From positions 1 to 35,038 of the forward strand of contig JAGRPC010000068.1 in assembly GCA_020439925.1 (NCBI GenBank): DNA of 35,038 bases, read 5' to 3'. Below are positions 7,930-15,699 of the stretch, one piece after another. The DNA is from Verrucomicrobiia bacterium. Lineage in GTDB: Bacteria > Verrucomicrobiota > Verrucomicrobiia > Verrucomicrobiales > DEV007. A program made the translations under genes and the position numbers. The notes under the pieces were generated by a model. That model was not told the DNA's origin. It saw only the letters and a program-made list of their open reading frames with translations, and ran no database searches. Numbering within the stretch: the stretch's first letter is position 1; each line of letters opens with the position of its first letter.

Positions 7930-9012
7930 ATGACGCAATCCCCGTCTACCCCCTTTATTTCCTCTCCCGAGGAGGTCGCCGCGCTGCGAGAAGATCTTTC
8001 CAGGGAAGGAAAGAAACTCGTATTGACGAACGGGGTCTTCGACATCCTTCACGTCGGCCACGTCCGATACCTGAACGAGGCGCGGACGCTGGGCGATGCT
8101 CTTGTCGTTGCCATCAACGGGGATGAATCGGTTCGGGAACTCAAGGGGCCCGGTCGTCCCGTCAACACCGCATCCGACCGCGCCGAAATGCTCCGGGCGC
8201 TTCGATGCGTCGACCTCGTCGTCGTTTTTGAGGACCGGCGGGCCACCGCGATCATCGATGCCATCAGGCCTCACATCTACACCAAGGGTGGCGACTACAG
8301 TCCCGAATCCCTCATCGACGAGGAAAAGGCTCTTCTCGACCGACTCGGCATCGAGATTCGCATTCTGGCCCTCGTTCCCGGCCAGTCCACCAGCGCCACT
8401 TTGGCAAAACTGAGCGGAGAAGATACCCGGGGACGAAGGATCGCGATCCTTGGGTCCGGAAGAGGTTCCAACGCCCGGGCCATCCTCGAGGCCGCTGCCG
8501 CCGGAAGTCTCGGCGGAGAAGTTGCCGCCATCTTTTCGGATACCAAAGGCGCCGGCATTCTTGAAGTGGCTTCGGAATTCGGGGTCCCCGGCCTGTTGCT
8601 CGACCCCGGGACGGAGAAAAAAGGTCGCCTCACCGACGCCTCCCTGAAAGAACTGGCCGACCGCCTTCTTGCCCTCGGTATCGATCTCGTCGTCTGCGCC
8701 GGATTCATGAGAGTGCTGCGCGACCCTGTCCTCTCGAGATTTCGGGGACGGATTCTCAACCTTCACCCCTCGCTGCTCCCACGACACCCGGGCTTGAACC
8801 CGGTCGCAAAAACCCTCGCAGCGGGTGACAGGGAAACCGGATGCACCGTTCATCTCGTCGATTCCGGAGTCGACACGGGTAAAATCCTGCGACAGGAACG
8901 TGTCCCCGTTCTCGAAAACGATTCGCTGGAGTCGCTGACCAGCCGCATTCATGAAGCCGAACACCGCCTCTACCCGGATGTGATTGCCGAACAACTCTCG
9001 CATCTACCATGA
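7930..9012 (+). CDS. rfaE2-purN: Fusion of RfaE2/HldE-type nucleotidyltransferase and PurN formyltransferase
   Basis: A 360-residue protein with two enzymes in one frame. Residues about 12-160 are a nucleotidyltransferase like the C-terminal half of HldE (ADP-heptose synthase): [13 protein letters not shown] contains the HxGH motif (His41, His44), followed by [13 protein letters not shown] and KGGDY. Residues about 169-360 are phosphoribosylglycinamide formyltransferase (PurN, third step of purine synthesis): [11 protein letters not shown] binds phosphate, NLHPSLLP gives Asn278 and His280, and VDTG gives Asp315, matching E. coli Asn106/His108/Asp144. The junction is SGEDTRGRR, with no stop or frameshift. 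The other half of HldE (kinase) is separate at 18663-19697. The start at 7930 removes an overlap with upstream sequence. It lies 64 bp before rfbB, so an envelope-sugar transcript is plausible. Confidence 0.9.
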   Translation: MTQSPSTPFISSPEEVAALREDLSREGKKLVLTNGVFDILHVGHVRYLNEARTLGDALVVAINGDESVRELKGPGRPVNTASDRAEMLRALRCVDLVVVFEDRRATAIIDAIRPHIYTKGGDYSPESLIDEEKALLDRLGIEIRILALVPGQSTSATLAKLSGEDTRGRRIAILGSGRGSNARAILEAAAAGSLGGEVAAIFSDTKGAGILEVASEFGVPGLLLDPGTEKKGRLTDASLKELADRLLALGIDLVVCAGFMRVLRDPVLSRFRGRILNLHPSLLPRHPGLNPVAKTLAAGDRETGCTVHLVDSGVDTGKILRQERVPVLENDSLESLTSRIHEAEHRLYPDVIAEQLSHLP

Positions 9013-9076
9013 TCCGTGGCTTTCTTGCAGGATCGTCTCTACCTCCGTATTGTGGTCATCTCCCGATTCCCTGATC

Positions 9077-10153
9077 ATGCGAATTCTTGTTACCGGCGGC
9101 TTCGGCTTCATCGGTTCCAATCTCGTCCGTCATCTCCTCGGTTCCGACCACTCGGGGAGCGGGCTTGAGATCGATTTTCTCGTAAATCTCGACAAGATGA
9201 CCTATGCGGCGAATCCGGCGAATCTCTCCGACATCGCCGACGATCCGAGACACTTCGCGGTGGAAGGCGACATCAATGACCTTCCGCTCGTATCCGGACT
9301 TCTCGAGAGGCACGATATCGACGCCGTTTTTCACCTCGCGGCCGAGTCGCATGTCGACCGTTCAATCGACTCACCCGGCGACTTCGTGATGACCAATGTC
9401 GTGGGAACCCAGCGACTCCTCGACGCCGCCAGCCTCCACCACCAACTTCGCAAGACGGAGGGAAAATCCTTCCGCTTCATTCATGTCTCTACCGACGAGG
9501 TCTATGGCGCACTTGGACCGGATGATCCCGCATTCACGGAATCAAGTCCTTATGCTCCGAACAGCCCCTACTCCGCCTCCAAGGCGGCAAGTGACCATTT
9601 TGCCAGAGCCTACCATCGCACGTTTGGACTTCCCGTGGTGATCACCAATTGCTCGAACGTATATGGTCCCAGGCAGTTCCCCGAGAAACTGGTACCCCTG
9701 ATGATTTCGAAAATTCGTCAGGGTGATACGCTCCCCCTCTACGGAGACGGTCTTCAGATCCGCGACTGGCTCTATGTCGAAGATCACTGCCGGGCCCTCA
9801 CCCGGATCCTTCTCGCGGGCAGACCAGGAGAGGTCTATCATATCGGAGGGAGTGCCGAACTGACGAACCTCGAAGTGGTTCGCCGTCTCGTCGATCTCGT
9901 CAGCGACCATCTTCCGGACAGCGGGAAACGAGATCCGAATCCCCTGATACAATTCGTCGCCGACCGCCCCGGTCACGATCGACGCTACGCGATCAACAGC
10001 TGCAAGATCCGCGAAGAACTCGGATGGATACCGAAAGAGACTCCCGAATCCGGTTTCCCCAAAACGGTGGACTGGTATTTTGAAAACGAGGAATGGCTCG
10101 AACAGGTTCTTTCCGGCGCCTACAAGGGAGAACGACTCGGTCTGCGCGGTTGA
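9077..10153 (+). CDS. rfbB: dTDP-glucose 4,6-dehydratase
   Basis: A 358-residue extended short-chain dehydrogenase that converts dTDP-glucose to dTDP-4-keto-6-deoxyglucose, the entry step to dTDP-rhamnose and other deoxysugars of the envelope. Seen: the NAD-binding GGFGFIGSN at the N terminus, HLAAESHVDRSI, the catalytic STDEVYG (Thr-Asp-Glu), YSASKAASD (YxxxK), NCSNVYGPRQFPEK and DGLQIRDWLYVEDH, all typical of RfbB/RmlB. The start at 9077 gives MRILVTGG directly at the Rossmann fold. The rfbA, rfbC and rfbD partners are not in the window. Confidence 0.95.
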   Translation: MRILVTGGFGFIGSNLVRHLLGSDHSGSGLEIDFLVNLDKMTYAANPANLSDIADDPRHFAVEGDINDLPLVSGLLERHDIDAVFHLAAESHVDRSIDSPGDFVMTNVVGTQRLLDAASLHHQLRKTEGKSFRFIHVSTDEVYGALGPDDPAFTESSPYAPNSPYSASKAASDHFARAYHRTFGLPVVITNCSNVYGPRQFPEKLVPLMISKIRQGDTLPLYGDGLQIRDWLYVEDHCRALTRILLAGRPGEVYHIGGSAELTNLEVVRRLVDLVSDHLPDSGKRDPNPLIQFVADRPGHDRRYAINSCKIREELGWIPKETPESGFPKTVDWYFENEEWLEQVLSGAYKGERLGLRG

Positions 10154-10228
10154 AGAGTGGGCCCAACTCGGGTGTGTAGGCAACAGTATTTGGTTCCGGC
10201 ATGAGACCCGAGCGAACCAATTGCTCCG
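10154..10228. other. Convergent intergenic region with two interleaved inverted repeats
   Basis: Between the rfbB stop and the stop of the minus-strand gene lie CTCGGGT (10167-10173) with ACCCGAG (10206-10212), and TTGGTTC (10190-10196) with GAACCAA (10214-10220). The arms alternate rather than nest, which is a pseudoknot-compatible arrangement. Each stem is only 7 bp, and no T run follows, so this may be chance or a weak termination structure. Confidence 0.3.
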
Positions 10229-11845
10229 CTATTTCACATTGAGACCTTCCTCAAGCAGGGCAAGGAACTTCTCTCGCTGCCTCGATGAGTGGGCATCCAG
10301 ATGTTCACGGGCCGCTTCGAACAGGGCGAGGAGCTTCTCATCCCAGCTGAGCGGCTCGCGACCGAGATTTCCGGTGCGGGCCGACCATTGAAATCGCTTC
10401 CAGTCGAGTCCCCAGACAAGGAGAGCCGGAAAAAATTTTTCTCCCAGCCTGCCAAACACGTGCAGCCAGGAGAGATTGGTAATTCCCGGCAATAGGGATT
10501 CCGTACTCCTCTCGACCCTGACCATCACCTCCCACGCCGGCCAATCTTCCAGAGACCATTCGGCAAGCTGTTCCGAACGAGGTCGACTGCGGCCGGGCTC
10601 AAGTTGCAATTCGATCTGCCAGGGAGTTTCAATTGCAGCCGTGAACCCGGCGCTTTCGAACTGGGAGAGCGCACGATGCAACTTGCCGGCCAGCGGTAGC
10701 CATTCGGCACTTGTTAAGCCATCCTTCATCGTCACCAAGGCAGGCAGTGGAATGCTGGCTCCAGGGTCACCGGTCAGGAGGGTCAGGTACTCATCGCAAT
10801 AGACCGCCCGGACGCGGGGACACTGCGGATGCGCTTTCATGAAGGGATGGGAAAGCCGCTGATTGACTGGAGCGATAAGCGACCGCTCAAACCACTGTTC
10901 GGGAGGCAACAGCTTGCCGGAACGCTTTCCATCTCGACTGAGCAGTTCGAAGCGTGAACGAAACTCCATGCCGGCGGCGACAACCTGAGCATCCCCGAAA
11001 TGTTCCGGATCCGCCAGGAACGCACGAGAACGAAAATGGCTGGCCAAAGGCCCCTCCGGATAGAGGGAACCACCACCTGCCAGATCGTTTCGTCGCCCCC
11101 TTCGAGCCAACATCTCGATTTCCTTCCGGAACAGATCGGCAATTTGCTCGAATCGATCGCCGAGAGAACGCTCCCGGCCCGTTTCGAGTTCCTTCAGCAG
11201 ATACCTGAAGGCGTGGCTACCCGCGGACGTCTCCTCAAACGGAGGAGCTTTCCCTCCCTCTTTGAAGAAGGCATGGAGTCGGGACAGCCGCTCCGTCCAG
11301 AGGCGGGCCATCTGGAAGTCGCTCAAAGTGACCTCCTCGCGGATCATGGACGGAACCGGACAGAACAGGATCTCCGGAAAAACGCCGTCGCGAGCGCTCA
11401 CCTCAAAATCATCCGGATGCACATTCGAAAGGAGACGGGGAGAGGCGGAAAGAACCTTCAACCACGCCACCAGATCCAGGCAGAACTTCCAAGCCGCCTC
11501 CTCGGGCATCGCCGGGAAGCGGTTCAGAAAAGACGGGAAACTTTCACCATCGGGAATCGAAAGGGCGAGAACGATGCCTCCATTCGTTTTCTCTTCCAGG
11601 CTCACCTGAAGCGATGAAGTCGCTCCACCCAATCCCTCCCACTGAGAATGCCTTTGCCGGACCGAATCCCCATACCCTCGAGGAAGCGCCTCGACGGAAT
11701 CCAAACGGAAGACCTGCATGAGGAATTCCGACGGAGGCATTCGTCCGATTCCGAAAACCCATCCTCCCGGCAGGTGATCCCGCGATCCTTTGGGTATCCC
11801 AAAATCTTCGAGAAACAGAATCTTCGGCTCGGACTGGTCCAGCAT
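10229..11845 (-). CDS. Large protein with a degenerate protein-kinase-like N-terminal half
   Basis: A 538-residue soluble protein. The order of elements in residues about 25-165 resembles a protein kinase: an N-lobe-like section, a hinge-like LALSIPDGESFPSFL (compare 'MEYIxGESL' in bacterial kinases), a helix EEAAWKFCLDLVAWLKVL, then SNVHPDDFEV where the HRDLKPEN catalytic loop should be, followed by a strand (PEILFCPVP). The key Asp and Lys of the loop are replaced, and no glycine loop or DFG is present, so catalysis is unlikely. The C-terminal 350 residues are helical and charged, with a Trp-rich section near EWSLEDWPAWEVMVRVERS; no family is recognised. The start at 11845 is preferred over 11926. 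It lies downstream of the pseudopilin gene on the same strand, possibly the last gene of the pilus/secretion operon. Confidence 0.6.
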   Translation of the reverse strand: MLDQSEPKILFLEDFGIPKGSRDHLPGGWVFGIGRMPPSEFLMQVFRLDSVEALPRGYGDSVRQRHSQWEGLGGATSSLQVSLEEKTNGGIVLALSIPDGESFPSFLNRFPAMPEEAAWKFCLDLVAWLKVLSASPRLLSNVHPDDFEVSARDGVFPEILFCPVPSMIREEVTLSDFQMARLWTERLSRLHAFFKEGGKAPPFEETSAGSHAFRYLLKELETGRERSLGDRFEQIADLFRKEIEMLARRGRRNDLAGGGSLYPEGPLASHFRSRAFLADPEHFGDAQVVAAGMEFRSRFELLSRDGKRSGKLLPPEQWFERSLIAPVNQRLSHPFMKAHPQCPRVRAVYCDEYLTLLTGDPGASIPLPALVTMKDGLTSAEWLPLAGKLHRALSQFESAGFTAAIETPWQIELQLEPGRSRPRSEQLAEWSLEDWPAWEVMVRVERSTESLLPGITNLSWLHVFGRLGEKFFPALLVWGLDWKRFQWSARTGNLGREPLSWDEKLLALFEAAREHLDAHSSRQREKFLALLEEGLNVK

Positions 11846-11906
11846 GACAACACAGACGCGAAAAACGCATCCAACCGGCAATAAGGTGACGTGTCCCCCA
11901 GTCGAA

Positions 11907-11923
11907 GCCGGGTCGCACCCGGC
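11907..11923 (-). terminator. 7-bp GC hairpin after the pseudopilin gene
   Basis: GCCGGGT (11907-11913) and ACCCGGC (11917-11923) form a GC-rich stem with a 3-nt loop, eight bases past the pseudopilin stop. No T run follows, so it would be a weak or Rho-assisted terminator, or a 3'-end stabilising hairpin before the kinase-like gene. Confidence 0.3.
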
Positions 11924-11931
11924 CAATTGCC

Positions 11932-12513
11932 TCAGAGACTCGACCAGTTGGTGATATACTTCGCGCGATCCTCCGCAGCGTCGGGATCCGCGTCAGTTAT
12001 GGACCAAAGATCGTAGGTTGGATTGTAGGTTTCGCGCTTCGTTCCAGAAGGGAGGTTGGGCGGTTGCGCCAGATATCGAACCGGCTGGCCATACGAATCG
12101 ATAACCATGTATTCACCACCTACGGCCGTTGAGCGAGGTTCTCTCCCTTCGCGGTTGGAATCAAAGTCCAGATTCGGCACGTAGACTTTTTCGTTTTTGT
12201 CAAAGTCCACCTCTCCGTCGAGATTATAATCGCCCGAGAGGTGCTTGTAGAGAACCGCTGCACCCTCCACACCCGCCTTGTCCCTGTCTCCGGAAGGTTC
12301 GTTCAGAGGATAGATGCCATGATCCGTCTGATAATGGGATAAGCCGTTCTGCAATTCGGCCAGGAAAGCCTCTACCTTGTTGCGATTGATGCGGTTCTGG
12401 ATCCCGGGAAGAGCGGCAATGAGGAGACCGGCGAGGATCACCATGATTCCAACGACGACCATCAGCTCCACCATACTGAAGGCCCGACGCGAACCGGAGA
12501 GGGACATTTTCAT
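11932..12513 (-). CDS. gspG: Type II secretion/type IV pilus pseudopilin (GspG-like)
   Basis: A 193-residue pilin-like protein. After a short positive leader (MKMSLSGSRRA) comes the prepilin cleavage site A|FSMVEL, with the conserved Glu at +5, and a hydrophobic helix of about 20 residues (MVVVGIMVILAGLLIAALP) that anchors it before assembly. The -1 residue is Ala rather than the usual Gly. Next is the pseudopilin helix with LAELQNGLSHYQTDHGIYP, the GspG-type 'xYPxx' turn, then an acidic insert with an EF-hand-like stretch (residues 95-108), and VIDSYGQPVRYLAQ and NPTYDLWSIT typical of major pseudopilins. The start at 12513 gives a normal leader; upstream residues would spoil it. Last of the gspE-gspE-gspF-gspG order. 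Confidence 0.9.
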   Translation of the reverse strand: MKMSLSGSRRAFSMVELMVVVGIMVILAGLLIAALPGIQNRINRNKVEAFLAELQNGLSHYQTDHGIYPLNEPSGDRDKAGVEGAAVLYKHLSGDYNLDGEVDFDKNEKVYVPNLDFDSNREGREPRSTAVGGEYMVIDSYGQPVRYLAQPPNLPSGTKRETYNPTYDLWSITDADPDAAEDRAKYITNWSSL

Positions 12514-12577
12514 ATAACCAGAATAACAGAATCCAACCCGCGGAGTCAATACGATGTAAAACATTCCGCAACAAAGA

Positions 12578-12595
12578 GAGTCCCCGACGGGACTC
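12578..12595 (-). terminator. Hairpin between gspF and the pseudopilin gene
   Basis: On the minus strand GAGTCCC and GGGACTC form a perfect 7-bp GC-rich stem with a GTCG loop, about 18 bases after the gspF stop, followed by TCTTTGTT. It resembles a leaky intrinsic terminator or a processing hairpin inside the operon, and would let pseudopilin mRNA accumulate differently from the ATPase/GspF message. Confidence 0.45.
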
Positions 12596-12613
12596 CCCCG
12601 TTTCGGAGGTCAA

Positions 12614-13882
12614 TCATCCGGCCTGATTGTTCATTTCGGTAATGATGGTGATCATGGGCATAAAGAGCGCGATCACAATCGTCCCAACGATGAGTGCAAG
12701 AAAGACAATCATGATTGGCTCGATCATCGAGGTCATGGCATCGACAGCGTTGTCCACTTCATCGTCATAAACATCGGCAATCTTGAGGAGCATGTCCGGA
12801 AGCTGGCCGGTTTCCTCACCCACATCGACCATGGAGATGACCATTGGAGGGAAGATCTTGCTGGCCTCAAGCGGCGCCACCACCGATTCACCTTCGCGAA
12901 CCGCTTCGTGGACTTTGTCCACTGCATTGGCTACAACGACATTGCCTGCGGTATCCCGCGTGATATTGAGAGCCTGCAGGATGGGAACACCACTCGTCAC
13001 CAGAGTTCCCAGAGTGCGGGTGAACCGGGAAATCGCGCTCTTGAGCTGAACCGGACCGAAAACCGGCATTCGCAGCTTCATTCGGTCGATGATAAGTCTA
13101 CCCGCCTTCGTCATTGCGAAGACTTTCCACGATGCAAAAAGCACCCCAAAAATGACCAGCATGATAAGGACATTGCTCTGCACCCACCGACTGATCCCGA
13201 TGACAAACTGCGTGATTGCCGGGAGGGGTTTGTCACCAAGCATTTCGGCAAAGATCTTTTCGAATCGAGGAACGATCACCATCATCAGGAAAACCAGAAT
13301 ACCGACCGCGATCACGATCACGATGATCGGATACACCATCGCCGACACGATCCGGTTCTTCAGTTTCTGAGCTTTTTCCTGATATTCCGCGAGGCGGACG
13401 AGAACCAGCTCGAGCACACCGCCAAGCTCACCGGCCTTGACCATGTTGACATAAAGCTTGTCGAAAATCTTCGGATGCTGTCCGAGGCTCTCCGAGAAGG
13501 TCGATCCTCCTGCCACGGAGTCTGCAAGGTGGTTGATGGTGCCCGCCATGACGCGGTTGCGCTCCTGCTTGCCCAGCACGGAAAGTCCGCGCAAGAGTGG
13601 CAACCCGGCATCCACCAGCGTGGCCAGCTGCCGCGTGAAGATCATGAGGACCTTGCCTTTGACACGGCCTCCCACTCCAGTTTTTTTCCGGGATGCCTGC
13701 GACTTCTTGGCGCGCTTTTTTGCAGCACTGGATACGCCTCCTTTGCCGGCGGGAACAACCTGGGTCGGATAGAGACCGCTTTTGCGAAGCTGGCTGATGG
13801 CGTCCGCCTCGTCGTTCGCCTTGATCGTTCCCGTCGTTTCCGCCCCTTTGGCGTCCAAGGCGATGTATTCGAAATTTGCCAT
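12614..13882 (-). CDS. gspF: Type II secretion/type IV pilus inner-membrane platform protein GspF/PilC
   Basis: A 422-residue polytopic protein that connects the assembly ATPase to the growing pseudopilus. It begins MANFEYIALDAKG, the usual GspF start, followed by a basic Lys/Ala-rich linker (AAKKRAKKSQASRKK). Two T2SSF repeats follow: the first begins FTRQLATLVDAGLPLLRGL (about residue 83), the second FTRTLGTLVTSGVPILQAL (about residue 289). Transmembrane helices are seen at about 185-205 and 240-260 and at the C terminus (IVFLALIVGTIVIALFMPM). It lies between the ATPase genes and the pseudopilin gene and, with them, makes an assembly core; no secretin (GspD/PilQ) is in the window. Confidence 0.95.
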   Translation of the reverse strand: MANFEYIALDAKGAETTGTIKANDEADAISQLRKSGLYPTQVVPAGKGGVSSAAKKRAKKSQASRKKTGVGGRVKGKVLMIFTRQLATLVDAGLPLLRGLSVLGKQERNRVMAGTINHLADSVAGGSTFSESLGQHPKIFDKLYVNMVKAGELGGVLELVLVRLAEYQEKAQKLKNRIVSAMVYPIIVIVIAVGILVFLMMVIVPRFEKIFAEMLGDKPLPAITQFVIGISRWVQSNVLIMLVIFGVLFASWKVFAMTKAGRLIIDRMKLRMPVFGPVQLKSAISRFTRTLGTLVTSGVPILQALNITRDTAGNVVVANAVDKVHEAVREGESVVAPLEASKIFPPMVISMVDVGEETGQLPDMLLKIADVYDDEVDNAVDAMTSMIEPIMIVFLALIVGTIVIALFMPMITIITEMNNQAG

Positions 13883-13961
13883 GTTGAATGGATTCTGTCG
13901 TTAAAGTCTGAGATTAGCTTTCCCTCGGCTCGGCTGTCGATGGAAAAATGGGGTGTTTCGA

Positions 13962-15656
13962 TCAGGTGTATTTCAGCACCTCTTCGATGGTCGTGATGCC
14001 CTCGAAAATGTTGCGAATGCCGTCTTCGCGAAGCGTCCGCATGCCGAGTTCCTGGGCCTTCTGTTTCAAAACGACGGTGGCGGCACGCTGGGCAATGAGG
14101 TCGCGCACCGGATTCGACATATCGAGCAGTTCGAAGAGTCCCTGACGTCCCCGGTAACCGGTGTCGTTGCAGGCATCGCAACCCTGTCCCGTGTAGAACT
14201 GGTTCTCCCCGATGTCATTCGGGTTGATCCCCAGCTGCGCGAGGACCGCCTGCGACGGCTTGTAGGCGACTCGGCAATCGGGGCAAATACGGCGCAGGAG
14301 ACGCTGCCCGAGGACACCCTCGAGGGTTGCGGCCACGAGGAATGGTTCACACCCCATATCGATGAGACGGGTCACGGCGCCGGGAGCGTCATTGGTGTGA
14401 AGCGTGGACAAGACCAGGTGGCCCGTCAGGGAAGCCTGGATCGCAATCTGCGCCGTTTCAAGGTCACGCATCTCTCCCACGAGGATTCGATCGGGATCCT
14501 GACGAAGGAAGGCTCGTAGAACGCGACCGAAGGTCAGTCCGATCGCCTCGTTCACCGGGACCTGCATGATTCCGTCGATATCATACTCGACCGGATCTTC
14601 GGCGGTGAGGAGCTTGGCGTCCTCCGTGTTGATCTTTCGCAGACAGGCATACAGCGTCGTGGTCTTGCCTGCCCCTGTCGGCCCCGTACAGATGAAAATG
14701 CCATTTGGTTTCTCGATCGTATCGATGATGTAATCGTTGATCTCGGGCGGAAGATTGAGATTCTCCAGGTTGAGATTGACGTTTGACCGGTCGAGAACCC
14801 GCAACACGACACTCTCACCGAAAATGGTAGGCAGGGTCGAAACGCGCATGTCGACCTGCTTCCCGTTGATTTCTTTGGTAATGCGACCGTCTTGGGGCAA
14901 ACGAGTTTCCGCAATGTTGAGGGCGGACATCACCTTGATCCGTGAGATGATGGCCTGTTTCAGGTGCTGGGGCGGGGGCGCCATCTCATAGAGGGCTCCG
15001 TCGACGCGGTAGCGGATCTTGAAGTCGTCCTCGAAGGGCTCGAAGTGAATGTCGGAGGCCTTCTCCTTGATCGCCTGATAAAGAACCAGGTCCACATAAC
15101 GGATGATGGGAGCCGAATTGGTCTCGTCCTCCGCATCGTCGCTCGACATCGCGGCGATTTCGGCTCTCAATTCGGCGAGGGCATTGCTCTCACCTCCGCC
15201 TCCTTCACCCGCACCGGCTGCCTTTCCGCCTCCGTAGTAAAAACGCTCGATCAGATCCGCAATCTGCTCCGGGGGAGCGACGGCGGGAACGATCGTGGCA
15301 TTGAGAGAGAACGCGAGTTCTTCCAAATTCTGGGGGTCGAGAGGATTGGCCAGCGCCACTTGCAGCCCTTGGTCCAGAAACTGGATCGGAAAACACTGAT
15401 AAAGCTTCGCGGTTCCAGCCGGAACGGCACGAAGCACCTGCGGAGCCGGTTCGAATCCGGTGAGGTCGTAATATTCCCCACCGATATCCTGGGCCACCAA
15501 ATGAAAAAGCTGGTCGCGCTGGAGCAAACCAAGCTCCTCCACCGCGTATGTGATATCGTGTTCGCTGCCGTAGGCTGCGGCGATGTATTCGTCCCTCTGG
15601 GATTCGTCGATCAAACCCCGGGAAATGAGGAGATCGATCACGCTTTCAACCGTCAT
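13962..15656 (-). CDS. gspE: Type II/IV secretion assembly ATPase GspE/PilB (copy 1)
   Basis: A 564-residue cytosolic hexameric ATPase that powers pseudopilin assembly. The N-terminal MshEN/GspE-N domain (about 1-150) is followed by a Gly/Glu-rich linker (GGGKAAGAGEGGG). The ATPase core has Walker A GPTGAGKTT, the Asp box, Walker B ILVGEMRDLETA, the His box LSTLHTNDAP, and a C-terminal tetra-cysteine Zn site (CPDC and CDAC, about 46 residues apart). The tail HTNDAP...GMRTLREDG is shared with copy 2. The presence of the N-terminal domain and Zn site argues for an assembly (PilB-like) rather than retraction (PilT-like) ATPase. It is 43 bp downstream of copy 2 and 79 bp upstream of gspF. Confidence 0.95.
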   Translation of the reverse strand: MTVESVIDLLISRGLIDESQRDEYIAAAYGSEHDITYAVEELGLLQRDQLFHLVAQDIGGEYYDLTGFEPAPQVLRAVPAGTAKLYQCFPIQFLDQGLQVALANPLDPQNLEELAFSLNATIVPAVAPPEQIADLIERFYYGGGKAAGAGEGGGGESNALAELRAEIAAMSSDDAEDETNSAPIIRYVDLVLYQAIKEKASDIHFEPFEDDFKIRYRVDGALYEMAPPPQHLKQAIISRIKVMSALNIAETRLPQDGRITKEINGKQVDMRVSTLPTIFGESVVLRVLDRSNVNLNLENLNLPPEINDYIIDTIEKPNGIFICTGPTGAGKTTTLYACLRKINTEDAKLLTAEDPVEYDIDGIMQVPVNEAIGLTFGRVLRAFLRQDPDRILVGEMRDLETAQIAIQASLTGHLVLSTLHTNDAPGAVTRLIDMGCEPFLVAATLEGVLGQRLLRRICPDCRVAYKPSQAVLAQLGINPNDIGENQFYTGQGCDACNDTGYRGRQGLFELLDMSNPVRDLIAQRAATVVLKQKAQELGMRTLREDGIRNIFEGITTIEEVLKYT

Positions 15657-15699
15657 AATACACTCAAAAAAAATTGGTAAGTCTCTTCCGCCAGCGTCC

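Noticed and set aside
7879..9003. Minus-strand open frame over the RfaE2-PurN fusion
   Set aside because: The opposite strand has two recognisable enzyme domains; this product has none.
12908..13996. Plus-strand open frame over gspF
   Set aside because: Antisense shadow of a well-supported GspF; His/Asp-rich composition typical of GC-driven shadows.
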